Below are positions 1 through 13,880 of a stretch of DNA of 64,000 nt, piece after piece (position 1 is the first letter of the stretch; each line of letters starts with the position of its first letter). A program made the position numbers and the translations under genes. The DNA lies in assembly GCF_964355755.1 (NCBI RefSeq), contig NC_092678.1:9520922-9584921 (forward strand), read 5' to 3'. The notes beneath the pieces are model-generated. The model was not told the origin of the DNA, made no database searches, and saw only the letters and a list, made by a program, of their open reading frames with translations. This stretch comes from Antedon mediterranea (taxonomy: Eukaryota > Echinodermata > Crinoidea > Comatulida > Antedonidae).

Positions 1-2605
1 GATCTATATATCTCTCTCTCGCTGATCTATCTCTCTCGCTGATCTATCTCTCTCTCGCTGATCTATCTATCTCTCTCTCGATGATCTATCTCTCTCGCTG
101 ATCTATCTATCTCTCTCTCGCTGATCTATCTCTCTCTCGCTGATCTATCTCTCTCTCGTTGATCTATCTCTCTCGCTGATCTATCTATCTCTCTCTTTCG
201 CTGATCTATCTCTCTCTCGCTGATCTATATCTCTCTCACTGATCTATCTCTCTCTCACTGATCTATCTCTCTCTCGCTGATCTATCTCTCTCTCGCTGAT
301 CTATCTCTCTAGCTGATCTATCTATCTCTCTATCTCGCTGATCTATCTTTCTCTCGCTGATCGATCTATCTATCTCTCTCTCGCTGATCTATCTCTCTCT
401 CTAGCTGATCTATCTATCTCTCTCGCTGATCTATCTCTCTCTCGCTGATCTATCTATCTCTCACTGATCTATCTGTGTCTCGCTGATCTGTCTTTCTCTC
501 GCTGATGTATCTCTCTCTCGCTGAACTATATCTCTCTCACTGATCTATCTCTCTCTCGCTGATCTATCTCTCTCTCGCTGATCTATCTCTCTCTCGCTGA
601 TCTATCTCTCTCGCTGATCTATCTATCTCTCTCTCTCGCTGATCTATCTCTCTCTCGCTGATCGATCTATCTATCTCTCTCTCTCTGATCTATCTCTCTC
701 TCTCTCGCTGATCTATCTATCTCTCTCACGCTGATCTATCTCTCTCCCGCTGATCTATCTATATCTCTCTCGCTGATCTATCTATCTCTCTCGCGGATCT
801 ATCTCTCCCTCTCGCTGATCTATCTATCTCTCTTGCTGATCTATCTCTCTCTCGCGGATCTATCTATCTCTCTCTCGCTGATCTATCTCTCTCTCGCTGA
901 TCGATCTATCTATCTCTCTCTCGCAGTCTCAGGAGTGCTCGTAGTGGAAGATTGCGATCCGCGGCTGCTGACACAAACCGATATCTTTTCTCCTTTCTGC
1001 CCACAGGTATCAGGAGACATCAGCGACATTCATCCAGATGAGCACCATGAAATAATATGTAATAATATGTTCTTGTTGTGAGTTTTTAATATTGGTATTG
1101 TTGTATTGTCATGTTATTTTATATATTGTAATTATGATGTATTTGAAGACGAGCAATGTAAATTTTCTCCTTGTGGGAACGAATAAAGATTATACTTGAT
1201 ACTTGATACTTGATCTATATATCTCTCTCTCGCTGATCTATCTCTCCCTCGCTGATCTATCTCTCTCTGGCTGATCTATCTATCTCTCTCTCGATGATCT
1301 ATCTCTCTCGCTGATCTATCTATCTCTTTCTCGCTGATCTATCTCTCTCTCGCTGATCTATCTGTTTCTCGCCGATCTATCTCTCTCGCTGATCTATCTA
1401 TCTCTCTCTTTCGCTGATCTATCTCTTTCTCTCGCTGATCTATCTCTCTCTCGCTGATCTATCTCTCTCTTGCTGATCTATCTCTCTCTCCTCGATATAT
1501 CTATCTCACTCTCGCTGATCGATCTATCTCTCTCTCGCTGATCTACCTATCTCTCTCTCGCTGATCTATCTCTCTCTCTAGCTGATCTATCTATCTCTCT
1601 CTCGCTGATCTATCTCTCTCTCGATGATCTATCTCTCTCTCGCTGATCTATCTATCTCTCTCGCTGATCTATCTATCTCTCACTGATCTATCTGTGTCTG
1701 GCTGATCTGTCTCTCTCTCGCTGATGTATCTCTCTCTCGCTGAACTATATCTCTCTCACTGATCTATCTCTCTCTCTCGCTGATCTATCTCCCTCTCGCT
1801 GATCTATCTCTCTCTCGCTGATCTATCTCTCTCGCTGATCTATCTATCTCTCTCTCTCGCTGATCTATCTCTCTCTCGCTGATCGATCTATCTATCTCTC
1901 TCTCGCTGATCTATCTCTCTCTCTCTCGCTGATCTATCTATCTCTCTCACGCTGATCTATCTCTCTCCCGCTGATCTATCTATATCTCTCTCGCTGATCT
2001 ATCTATCTCTCTCGCGGATCTATCTCTCTCTCGGTGATCTATCTATCTCTCTCGCTGATCTATCTCTTTCTCGCTGGTCTATCTATCTCTCTCTCGCTGA
2101 TCTATCTCTCTCTCGCTGATCGATCTATCTATCTCTCTCTCGCTGATCTATATATCTCTCTCTTGCTGATCTATCTCTCTCTCTCGCTGATCTATCTCTC
2201 TCTGGCTGATCTATCTATCTCTCTCTCGATGATCTATCTCTCTCGCTGATCTATCTATCTCTCTCTCGCTGATCTATCTCTCTCTCGCTGATCTATCTCT
2301 CTCTCTCGCTGATCTATCTCTCTCGCTGATCTATCTATCTCTCTCTTTCGCTGATCTATCTCTTTCTCTCGCTGATCTATCTCTCTCGCTGATCTATCTC
2401 TCTCGCTGATCTATCTCTCTCTCGCTGATCTATCTCTCTCTCCTCGATCTATCTAATCTCACTCTCGCTGATCTATCTATCTCTCTCTCGCTGATCTACC
2501 TATCTCTCTCTCTCGCCGATCTATCTCTCTCTCGCTGATCTACCTCTCTCTCTCTCTATCTCTCGCTGATCTATCTCTCTCTCTCTCTCTCTCTCGCTGA
2601 TCTAA

Positions 2606-2636
<31 letters not shown>

Positions 2637-3569
2637 CTATCTCTCTCTCGCTGATCTATCTCTCTCTTGATGATCTATCTCTCTCTCTCTCTCGCTGATC
2701 TATCTATCTCTCTCTCGCTGATCTATCTCTCTCTCGCTGATCTATCTCTCTCTCGCTGATCTATCTATCTCTCTCACGCTGATCTATCTCTCTCTCGCTG
2801 ATCTTTCTATCTCTGTCTCGCTGATCTATCTATCTCTCTCTCGCTGATCTATCTATCTCTCTCTCGCTGATCTCTCTCTCTCTCTCGCTGATCTAACTCT
2901 CTCTCTCTGATCTATCTCTCTCTCTCGCTGATCTATCTATCTCTCTCACGCTGATCTATCTCTCTCCCGCTGATCTATCTATATCTCTCTCGCTGATCTA
3001 TCTATCTCTCTCGCGGATCTATCTCTCTCTCGCTGATCTATCTATCTCTCTCGCTGATCTATCTCTTTCTCGCTGGTCTATCTATCTCTCTCTCGCTGAT
3101 CTATCTCTCTTTCGCTGATCGATCTATCTATCTCTCTCTCGCTGATCTATATATCTCTCTCTCGCTGATCTATCTCTCTCTCTCGCTGATCTATCTCTCT
3201 CTGGCTGATCTATCTATCTCTCTCTCGATGATCTATCTCTCTCGCTGATCTATCTATCTCTCTCTCGCTGATCTATTTCTCTCTCGCTGATCTATCTCTC
3301 TCTCTCTCGCTGATCTATCTCTCTCGCTGATCTATCTATCTCTCTCTTTCGCTGATCTATCTCTTTCTCTCGCTGATCTATCTCTCTCGCTGATCTATCT
3401 CTCTCGCTGATCTATCTCTCTCTCGCTGATCTATCTCTCTCTCCTCGATCTATCTATCTCACTCTCGCTGATCTATCTATCTCTCTCTCGCTGATCTACC
3501 TATCTCTCTCTCTCGCCGATCTATCTCTCTCTCGCTGATCTACCTCTCTCTCTCTCTATCTCTTGCTGA

Positions 3570-3600
<31 letters not shown>

Positions 3601-6600
3601 GATCTATCTCTCTCTCGCTGATCTATCTCTCTCTTGATGATCTATCTCTCTCTCTCTCTCGCTGATCTATCTATCTCTCTCTCGCTGATCTGTCTCTCTC
3701 TCGCTGATCTATCTCTTTCTCGCTGATCTATCTATCTCTCTCACGCTGATCTATCTCTCTCTCGCTGATCTATCTATCTCTGTCTCGCTGATCTATCTAT
3801 CTCTCTCTCGCTGATCTATCTATCTCTCTCTCGCTGATCTCTCTCTCTCTCTCGCTGATCTAACTCTCTCTCTCTGATCTATCTCTCTCTCTCGCTGATC
3901 TATCTCTCTCTCTCTCTCTCTCTCTCGCTGATCTATCTATCTCTCTCTCGCTGATCTATCTCTCTCTCGCTGATCTATCTCTCTCGCGCTGATCTATCTA
4001 TCTCTCTCGCTGATCTATCTCTCTCTCTCGCTGATCTATCTCTCTCTCGCTGATCTATCTATCTCTCTCGCTGATCTATCTATCTCTCTCTCGCTGATCT
4101 ATCTGTGTCTCGCTGATCTGTCTCTCTCTCTTTCTCGCTGATCTATCTATCTCTCTCTCGCTGATCTATCTCTCTCTCGCTGATCTATCTATCTCTCTCA
4201 AGCTGATCTATCTCTCTCACGCTGATCTATCTATCTCTCTCTCACTAATCTATCTCTCTCTCGCTGATCTACCTATCTCTCTCTCGGTGATCTATCTCTC
4301 TCTCGCTGATCTATCTCTCTCTCTCTCTCTAGCTGATCTATCTCTCTCTCTCTAGCTGATCTATCTATCTCTCTCTCGCTGATCTATCTCTCTCTCCTCG
4401 ATCTATCTATCTCACTCTCGCTGATCTATCTATCTCTCTCTCGCTGATCTACCTATCTCTCTCTCTCGCCGATCTATCTCTCTCTCGCTGATCTACCTCT
4501 CTCTCTCTCTATCTCTTGCTGATCTATCTCTCTCTCTCTCTCTCTCTCGCTGATCTAACTCTCTCTCTCTCTCTCTCTGATCTATCTCTCTCTCGCTGAT
4601 CTATCTCTCTCTTGATGATCTATCTCTCTCTCTCTCTCGCTGATCTATCTATCTCTCTCTCGCTGATCTGTCTCTCTCTCGCTGATCTATCTCTTTCTCG
4701 CTGATCTATCTATCTCTCTCACGCTGATCTATCTCTCTCTCGCTGATCTATCTATCTCTGTCTCGCTGATCTATCTATCTCTCTCTCGCTGATCTATCTA
4801 TCTCTCTCTCGCTGATCTCTCTCTCTCTCTCGCTGATCTAACTCTCTCTCTCTGATCTATCTCTCTCTCTCGCTGATCTATCTCTCTCTCTCTCTCTCTC
4901 TCTCGCTGATCTATCTATCTCTCTCTCGCTGATCTATCTCTCTCTCGCTGATCTATCTCTCTCGCGCTGATCTATCTATCTCTCTCGCTGATCTATCTCT
5001 CTCTCTCGCTGATCTATCTCTCTCTCGCTGATCTATCTATCTCTCTCGCTGATCTATCTATCTCTCTCTCGCTGATCTATCTGTGTCTCGCTGATCTGTC
5101 TCTCTCTCTTTCTCGCTGATCTATCTATCTCTCTCTCGCTGATCTATCTCTCTCTCGCTGATCTATCTATCTCTCTCAAGCTGATCTATCTCTCTCACGC
5201 TGATCTATCTATCTCTCTCTCACTAATCTATCTCTCTCTCGCTGATCTACCTATCTCTCTCTCGGTGATCTATCTCTCTCTCGCTGATCTATCTCTCTCT
5301 CTCTCTCTAGCTGATCTATCTCTCTCTCTCTAGCTGATCTATCTATCTCTCTCACGCTGATCTATCTCTCTCCCGCTGATCTATCTATCTCTCTCTCGCT
5401 GATCTATCTATCTCTCTCGCCGATCTATCTCTCTCTCGCTGATCTATCTATCTCTCTCTCGCTGATCTATCTCTCTCTCGCTGATCGATCTATCTATCTT
5501 TCTCTCGCTGATCTATATATCTCTCTCGCTGATCTATCTCTCTCTTGATGATCTATCTCTCTCTCTCTCTCGCTGATCTATCTATCTCTCTCTCGCTGAT
5601 CTATCTCTCTCTCGCTGATCTATCTCTCTCTCGCTGATCTATCTATCTCTCTCACGCTGATCTATCTCTCTCTCGCTGATCTATCTATCTCTGTCTCGCT
5701 GATCTATCTATCTCTCTCTCGCTGATCTATCTATCTCTCTCTCGCTGATCTCTCTCTCTCTCGCTGATCTAACTCTCTCTCTCTGATCTATCTCTCTCTC
5801 TCGCTGATCTATCTCTCTTTTGCTGATCTCTCTCTCTCTCTCGCTGATCTAACTCTCTCTCTCGCTGATCTATCTTTCTCTTGATGATCTATCTCTCTCT
5901 CTCTCTCGCTGATCTATCTATCTCTCTCTCGCTGATCTATCTCTCTCTCGCTGATCTATCTCTCTCTCGCTGATCTATCTATCTCTCTCTCGCTGATCTA
6001 TCTATCTCTGTCTCGCTGATCTATCTATCTCTCTCGCTGATCTATCTATCTCTCTCTCGCTGATCTCTCTCTCTCTCTCTCTCGCTGATCTAACTCTCTC
6101 TCTGATCTATCTCTCTCTCTCGCTGATCTATCTCTCTCTTGCTGATCTATCTCTCTCTCTCTCTCTCTCGCTGATCTATCTATCTCTCTCTCGCTGATCT
6201 ATCTCTCTCTCGCTGATCTATCTCTCTCGCGCTGATCTATCTATCTCTCTCGCTGATCTATCTCTCTCTCGCTGATCTATCTCTCTCTCGCTGATCTATC
6301 TATCTCTCTCGCTGATCTATCTATCTCTCTCTCGCTGATCTATCTGTGTCTCGCTGATCTGTCTCTCTCTCTCCCGCTGATCTATCTATCTCTCTCTCGC
6401 TGATCTATCTCTCTCTCGCTGATCTATCTATCTCTCTCAAGCTGATCTATCTCTCTCACGCTGATCTATCTATCTCTCTCTCTCACTGATCTATCTCTCT
6501 CTCGCTGATCTACCTATCTCTCTCTCGGTGATCTATCTCTCTCTCGCTGATCTATCTCTCTCTCTAGCTGATCTATCTATCTCTCTCACGTTGATCTATC

Positions 6601-9600
6601 TCTCTCCCGCTGATCTATCTATCTCTCTCTCGCTGATCTATCTATCTCTCTCGCCGATCTATCTCTCTCTCGCTGATCTATCTATCTCTCTCTCGCTGAT
6701 CTATCTCTCTCTCGCTGATCGATCTATCTATCTTTCTCTAGCTGATCTATATATCTCTCTCGCTGATCTATCTCTCTCTTGATGATCTATCTCTCTCTCT
6801 CTCGCTGATCTATCTCTCTTTTGCTGATCTATCTCTCTCTCTCTCTCGCTGATCTATCTATCTCTCTCTCGCAGATCTATCTCTCTCTCGCTGATCAATC
6901 TCTCGCGCGCTGATCTATCTATCTCTCTCGCTGATCTATCTATCTCTCTCTCGCTGATCTATCTCTCTCTCGCTGATCTATCTATCTCTCTCGCTGATCT
7001 ATCTATCTATCTCTCTCTCGCTGATCTATCTGTGTCTCGCTGATCTGTCTCTCTCTCTCGCTGATCTATCTATCTCTCTCTCGCTGATCTATCTCTCTCT
7101 CGCTGATCTATCTATCTCTCTCAAGCTGATCTATCTCTCTCACGCTGATCTATCTATCTCTCTCTCTCGCTGATCTATCTCTCTCTCGCTGATCTATCTC
7201 TCTCTCGCTGATCTATCTATCTCTCTCACGCTGATCTATCTCTCTCTCGCTGATCTATCTATCTCTGTCTCGCTGATCTATCTATCTCTCTCTCGCTGAT
7301 CTATCTATCTCTCTCTCGCTGATCTCTCTCTCTCGCTGATCTAACTCTCTCTCTCTGATCTATCTCTCTCTCTCGCTGATCTATCTCTCTCTTGCTGATC
7401 TATCTCTCTCTCTCTCTCGCTGATCTATCTATCTCTCTCTCGCTGATCTATCTCTCTCTCGCTGATCTATCTCTCGCGCGCTGATCTATCTATCTCTCTC
7501 GCTGATCTATCTCTCTCTCGCTGATCTATCTCTCTCTCGCTGATCTATCTATCTCTCTCGCTGATCTATCTATCTCTCTCTCGCTGATCTATCTGTGTCT
7601 CGCTGATCTGTCTCTCTCTCTCCCGCTGATCTATCTATCTCTCTCTCGCTGATCTATCTCTCTCTCGCTGATCTATCTATCTCTCTCAAGCTGATCTATC
7701 TCTCTCACGCTGATCTATCTATCTCTCTCTCTCACTGATCTATCTCTCTCTCGCTGATCTACCTATCTCTCTCTCGGTGATCTATCTCTCTCTCGCTGAT
7801 CTATCTCTCTCTCTCTCTCTCTAGCTGATCTATATCTCTCTCTAGCTGATCTATCTATCTCTCTCACGTTGATCTATCTCTCTCCCGCTGATCTATCTAT
7901 CTCTCTCTCGCTGATCTATCTATCTCTCTCGCCGATCTATCTCTCTCTCGCTGATCTATCTATCTCTCTCTCGCTGATCTATCTCTCTCTCGCTGATCGA
8001 TCTATCTATCTTTCTCTCGCTGATCTATATATCTCTCTCGCTGATCTATCTCTCTCTTGATGATCTATCTCTCTCTCTCTCGCTGATCTATTTCTCTTTT
8101 GCTGATCTATCTCTCTCTCTCTCTCGCTGATCTATCTATCTCTCTCTCGCAGATCTATCTCTCTCTCGCTGATCTATCTCTCGCGCGCTGATCTATCTAT
8201 CTCTCTCGCTGATCTATCTATCTCTCTCTCGCTGATCTATCTCTCTCTCGCTGATCTATCTATCTCTCTCGCTGATCTATCTATCTATCTCTCTCTCGCT
8301 GATCTATCTGTGTCTCGCTGATCTGTCTCTCTCTCTCTCGCTGATCTATCTATCTCTCTCTCGCTGATCTATCTCTCTCTCGCTGATCTATCTATCTCTC
8401 TCAAGCTGATCTATCTCTCTCACGCTGATCTATCTATCTCTCTCTCTCGCTGATCTATCTCTTTCTCGCTGATCGATCTATCTATCTCTCTCTCGCTGAT
8501 CTATCTATCTCTCTCTCGCTGATCTATCTCTGTCTCGCTGATCTATCTATCTCTCTCACGCTGATCTATCTCTCTCCCGCTGATCTATCTATCTCTCTCT
8601 CGCTGATCGATCTATCTATCTCTGTCTCGCTGATCTATCTATCTCTCTCTTGCTGATCTATCTATCTCTCTCTGATCTATCTATCTCTCTCTCGCTGATC
8701 TATCTCTCTCTCGATGATCTATCTCTCTCTCGCTGATCTATCTATCTCTCTCGCTGATCTATCTATCTCTCACTGATCTATCTGTGTCTCGCTGATCTGT
8801 CTCTCCCTCGCTGATGTATCTCTCTCTCGCTGAACTATATCTCTCTCACTGATCTATCTCTCTCTCGCTGATCTATCTCTCTCTCGCTGATCTATCTCTC
8901 TCTTGCTGATCTATCTCTCTCTCTCTCTCTCTCTCGCTGATCTATCTCTCTCTCGCTAATCTATCTCTCTCTCGCTGATCTATCTCTCTCACGCTGATCT
9001 ATCTCTCTCTCGCTGATCTATCTCTCTGGCGCTGATATATCTATCTCTCTCTAGCTGATCTATCTCTCTCTCGCTGATCTATCTATCTCTCTCGCTGATC
9101 TATCTATCTCTCTCTCGCTGATCTATCTGTGTCTCGCTGATCTGTCTCTCTCTCGCTGATGTATCTCTCTCTCGCTGATCTATATCTCTCTCACTGATCT
9201 ATCTCTCTCTCGCTGATCTATCTCTCTCTCGCTGATCTATCTATCTCTCTCACGCTGATCTATCTCTCTCCCGCTGATCTATCTATCTCTCTCTTGCTGA
9301 TCTATCTATCTCTCTCGCCGATCTATCTCTCTCTCGCTGATCTATATATCTCTCTCGCTGATCTATCTCTCTCTCGCTGATCTATCTCTCTCTCGCTGAT
9401 CTATCTATCTATCTCTCTCTCGCTGATCTATCTCTCTCTCGCTGATCGATCTATCTATCTCTCTCTCGCTGATCTATGTATCTCTCTCTCGCTGATCTAT
9501 CTCTGTCTCGCTGATCTATCTTTCTCTCTCACGCTGATCTATCTCTCTCCCGCTGATCTATCTATCTCTCTCTCGCTGATCGATCTATCTATCTCTCTCT

Positions 9601-11868
9601 CGCTGATCTATCTCTGTCTCACTGATCTATCTATCTCTCTCTTGCTGATCTATCTATCTCTCTCTCGCTGATCTATCTCTCTCTCACTGATCTATCTATC
9701 TCTCTCTCGATGATCTATCTCTCTCTCGCTGATCTATCTCTCTCTCGCTGATCTATCTCTCTCTCGCTGATCTATCTATCTCTCTCTCGCTGATCTATCT
9801 CTTTCTCGCTGATCTATCTCTCTCTCGCTGATCTATCTATCTCTCTTGCTGATCTATCTATCTCTCACTGATCTATCTGTGTCTCGCTGATCTGTCTCTC
9901 TCTCGCTGATGTATCTCTCTCTCGCTGATCTATATCTCTCTCAGTGATCTATCTCTCTCTCGCTGATCTATCTCTCTCTCGCTGATCTATCTATCTATCT
10001 CTCTCTCGCTGATCTATCTCTCTCTCGCTGATCGATCTATCTATCTCTCTCTCGCTGATCTATCTATCTCTCTCTCGCTGATCTATCTCTGTCTCGCTGA
10101 TCTATCTTTCTCTCTCACGTTGATCTATCTCTCTCCCGCTGATCTATCTATCTCTCTCTCGCTGATCGATCTATCTATCTCTCTCTCGCTGATCTATCTC
10201 TGTCTCGCTGATCTATCTATCTCTCTCTTGCTGATCTATCTATCTCTCTCTCGCTGATCTATCTCTCTCTCGCTGATCTATCTATCTCTCTCGCTGATCT
10301 ATCTCTCTCTCGCTGATCTATCTATATCTCTCTCGCTGATCTATCTATCTCTCTCGCGGATCTATCTCTCCCTCTCGCTGATCTATCTATCTCTCTCGCT
10401 GATCTATCTCTCTCTCGCTGATCTATCTATCTCTCTCTCGCTGATCTATCTCTCTCTCGCTGATCGATCTATCTATCTCTCTCTCGCTGATCTATATATC
10501 TCTCTCGCTGATCTATCTCTCCCTCGCTGATCTATCTATCTCTCTCTGGCTGATCTATCTATCTCTCTCTCGATGATCTATCTCTCTCGCTGATCTATCT
10601 ATCTCTCTCTCGCTGATCTATCTCTCTCTCGCTGATCTATCTCTTTCTCGCTGATCTATCTCTCTCGCTGATCTATCTATCTCTCTCTTTCGCTGATCTA
10701 TCTCTTTCTCTCGCTGATCTATCTCTCTCGCTGATCTATCTCTCTCGCTGATCTATCTCTCTCTCTTGCTGATCTATCTCTCTCTCCTCGATCTATCTAT
10801 CTCACTCTCGCTGATCTATCTATCTCTCTCTCGTTGATCTACCTATCTCTCTCTCTCTGATCTATCTCTCTCTCTAGCTGATCTATCTATCTCTCTCTCG
10901 CTGATCTATCTCTCTCTCGATGATCTATCTCTCTCTCGCTGATCTATCTATCTCTCTCGCTGATCTATCTATCTCTCACTGATCTATCTGTGTCTCGCTG
11001 ATCTGTCTCTCTCTCGCTGATGTATCTCTCTCTCGCTGAACTATATCTCTCTCACTGATCTATCTCTCTCTCGCTGATCTATCTCCCTCTCGCTGATCTA
11101 TCTCTCTCTCGCTGATCTATCTCTCTCACTGATCTATCTATCTCTCTCTCTCGCTGATCTATCTCTCTCTCGCTGATCGATCTATCTATCTCTCTCTCGC
11201 TGATCTATCTCTCTCTCTCTCTCTCGCTGATCTATCTATCTCTCTCACGCTGATCTATCTCTCTCCCGCTGATCTATCTATATCTCTCTCGCTGATCTAT
11301 CTATCTCTCTCGCGGATCTATCTCTCTCTCGCTGATCTATCTATCTCTCTCGCTGATCTATCTCTCTCTCGCTGGTCTATCTATCTCTCTCTCGCTGATC
11401 TATCTCTCTCTCTCTCGCTGATCGATCTATCTATCTCTCTCTCGCTGATCTATATATCTCTCTCTCGCTGATCTATCTCTCTCTCGCTGATCTATCTCTC
11501 TCTGGCTGATCTATCTATCTCTCTCTCGATGATCTATCTCTCTCGCTGATCTATCTATCTCTCTCTCGCTGATCTATCTCTTTCTCGCTGATCTATCTCT
11601 CTCTCTCGCTGATCTATCTCTCTCGCTGATCTATCTATCTCTCTCTTTCGCTGATCTATCTCTTTCTCTCGCTGATCTATCTCTCTCGCTGATCTATCTC
11701 TCTCGCTGATCTATCTCTCTCTCGCTGATCTATCTCTCTCTCCTCGATCTATCTATCTCACTCTCGCTGATCTATCTATCTCTCTCTCGCTGATCTACCT
11801 ATCTCTCTCTCGGTGATCTATCTCTCTCTCGCTGATCTACCTCTCTCTCTCTCTCTATCTCTCGCTGA

Positions 11869-11905
<37 letters not shown>

Positions 11906-11929
11906 TCTAACTCTCTCTCTCTCTCCTCA
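1..11929. repeat. Satellite A: CT-rich GATCTATC minisatellite array with higher-order repeats
   Basis: The stretch is built of 19-bp (CTGATCTATCTCTCTCTCG) and 23-bp subunits differing by one extra ATCT step, with local CT expansions and point variants. Subunit variants recur as higher-order repeats of about 0.93-1.0 kb. The marker GATCTATATATCTC occurs at 1, 1212, 2145, 3144, 10489 and 11447, and a second marker recurs at 4131 and 5109 (978 bp). No gene is visible. Open frames here repeat LIYLSLADLSISLS-type peptides and are satellite translation. The array ends abruptly at 11929, where a GAGCGCAC terminus begins, and reappears as a short array at 52283-52578. Confidence 0.95.
925..1211 (+). 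mobile_element. 5'-truncated non-LTR retrotransposon 3' end inside satellite A
   Basis: About 287 bp of unique sequence interrupts satellite A. It ends with a GAATAAAG polyadenylation-like signal followed by a short ACTTGAT heptamer repeat, the usual look of CR1/L2/Jockey-type LINE 3' ends. Other higher-order copies of the satellite (for example at 2134-2160) show the uninterrupted target CTCTCGCTGATCTATATATC, so this is an insertion into an already amplified array. The first part has a short open frame and a CTTTCTGCCCACAG stretch resembling a 3' splice site, so a processed or exon-derived 5' portion is possible. The LINE clade is not assignable from so short a tail. Confidence 0.6.
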
Positions 11930-11943
11930 GAGCGCACATGCAA
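11930..11943 (+). repeat. Left inverted terminus, copy 1 (GAGCGCACATGCAA)
   Basis: The satellite stops with CTCTCCTCA and GAGCGCACATGCAA begins. The same junction occurs at 52579. The reverse complement, with one extra A, ends the gene side at 52268-52282. Confidence 0.6.
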
Positions 11944-12072
11944 AAATGCACATCGGCCACCTACAGTTTTCAGTGAGAAACATGCACATTTGATGATAAT
12001 CTAGGGGGACTTTCCACAGTAAGACATAGGCACAGGTGCATGTTTGCTCTCCGCGAGACTGTCACTATGAGA

Positions 12073-12091
12073 ATTGCACATATGCTGATTT
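12073..12091 (+). repeat. Subterminal motif ATTGCACATATGCTGATTT
   Basis: This occurs about 145 bp inside the left terminus. A closely similar GGTGCACATATGCTGATTTT lies at 12461-12480, and an inverted relative (AAATCAGCATAATTGCACCC) lies at 52191-52210 near the right terminus. Repeated subterminal motifs of this kind are often transposase or recombinase binding sites; that role is inference. Confidence 0.45.
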
Positions 12092-13700
12092 ACATATAAT
12101 TATTACTCTTTCTCTACCTATTCAATAAAAAGTCTGTAAAATATCGTTTTTCTGAGAGATTATTTAAGTCTCTAATTAACATTCATGTCTCTAATGATTT
12201 ACACGTTATCTTCCTTGTTTTTTATGAAAAATATCGTTTTGGGGAAAAAATTGAGTAATGTTCTAAGAACGATAGGTCGTCATATTTTTTATTTCACACT
12301 CACCAACATCGTCCTTTAAACATTTACTTTACATTGGAAACATATAACGTTTATATTTTTCCTATGTAAAAAAACACCAAAAGATCGTTTTTCCAGAGTT
12401 TCAACCCGATTTGACATCGGGAAAATGGTTTCCGCGGCGATTTTTATGTGTGTACTTAAAGGTGCACATATGCTGATTTTACCAAAAACACGTTATTTTA
12501 CACAAAAATTCATCGTTTTGTAAAAATTTTGAGTTTCATACACAATACATTTATATACTCTCTTTTTTTAATGAAGAAAACTAAAAAAAATATCGTGTCT
12601 TTTTTGAAAAAAATGTAAAAAACGCGTAATTTCTCAAACTCGAATGCACTTTTGATGATTTTTGAATTTTTTCATGACTTATAACTTGGTATGTATTTGA
12701 TTAAATTGTATGAAGTATGCTTTTCTCTACTCACTTTTCAACAAAGAAAATATTCTCTTGGGTCAAAATCGATAATTTATCGTTTTTCGGCTATAATTAA
12801 TTACCTTTTATGTAAAGAGCGCACGTCTAAATTGAGGTCGCCCTTTCACTGGAGGCTCGTTCGTTATTATATTTTTTAAATAGTTTTATAACTGTAGTTT
12901 GGTTATTTTAATAAAGTAGATTTAATTAATAACTATGCTGATTTTTATTTATTTTTAGGAGTTGTTTGATTAAAATTCGACAATTTTATGTTGCCTTAAT
13001 CGAATTTGTTAAAAATTAAACTAGTAAATAAATAAAATTAGCCGTTAGGGTTATGTCAACCCAATGTTTGTGAATGCTAAATTCCGTAATTTCTTCAAAA
13101 TTACTACTTTACTTTATATGAAGCAATGCTTTGATTATATTTCTATAACATATCAAAGGGATTTAATTGAAACTGTACAAAAAAGTGACAATTTATGCGA
13201 TTTTCTATACCATACAAAAAAATTTGGAACGCGAAATATCCTTTTTGTAACATACAGAACGAAATTGGAATTTGTTTGCGGTTCAACACACATTGAGGTT
13301 ATCGCGTCGGTCCGGAGACATGACGCTATATTGGCAATTAGGTTTAGCGTAATTTCGCTATCGTAAACAGATATTTTTTTCTTATTTTGCTTCGATTTTA
13401 TTTTAATTTGGCTGTTACACTTATTCTTTCCTTTTATTGGCGTCAGACACTGTGCATTTGTGAACCAAGGGAGATCAATTTAGTGACTTGGGAATGAGTA
13501 AATAGTGAATTATTGAGCATTATTCTGCGGACTTCAAATTCAAAAGTGGAACCCGGAGGTTCAGCGTGGATCAATTATCATAATATAAACAAACGGGACC
13601 AAACAAACATGTAGGATGGCTTTTTTCGGTAAACGATTAAACAAATGACTAGACTATAATATGTAGTACTTTTTATTGTCTTATAATAAACAAGGGAGAG
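12092..13700. other. AT-rich noncoding stretch of block D
   Basis: I see no supportable gene. Homopolymer-rich AT sequence contains degenerate repeats of a TGCAC...TGATTT theme (for example AATGCACTTTTGATGATTTT near 12644) and another GAGCGCAC at 12817-12824. An open frame at 13064-13366 has no recognisable domain and its duplicate is interrupted at 53926, so it is not called as a gene. Confidence 0.6.
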
Positions 13701-13730
13701 GTAGGGATCATAGCTATGTCTACGCTAGGC

Positions 13731-13880
13731 CGAAGTTTAAGCCAAACTAGTTAGAGGGCCTCCAGTCGTATTGTAGTACTGCTGTAGTAGTAGGCCTACT
13801 ACTAGGCCTAGCCTATAGTTATATAGTTAATTGAAGTAGGTAGGCCTAGATAAAGTAGTCTAGGCCTAGTTTGAATGTTC
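13731..13880. repeat. AGGCCTA-rich patch
   Basis: Several TAGGCCTA/GGCCTAG words cluster here, with a counterpart at 54380-54520 in copy 2 and a much denser block at 51371-51874. It is a simple palindromic low-complexity repeat of no known function. Confidence 0.6.

Noticed and set aside
833-8060. Open frames repeating LIYLSLADLSISLS in satellite A
   Set aside because: They are translations of the CT-rich tandem repeat, appear wherever subunit lengths keep frame, and have no domain or non-repeat sequence.
11921-11929. Target-site duplication for the ~40-kb unit
   Set aside because: Left flank CTCTCCTCA and right flank CCTCTCTGA share only CT-rich words that satellite A produces by chance.
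13064-13366. 100-codon open frame in block D
   Set aside because: The copy-2 version stops early (53926), the composition is like the surrounding AT-rich DNA and no domain is seen.
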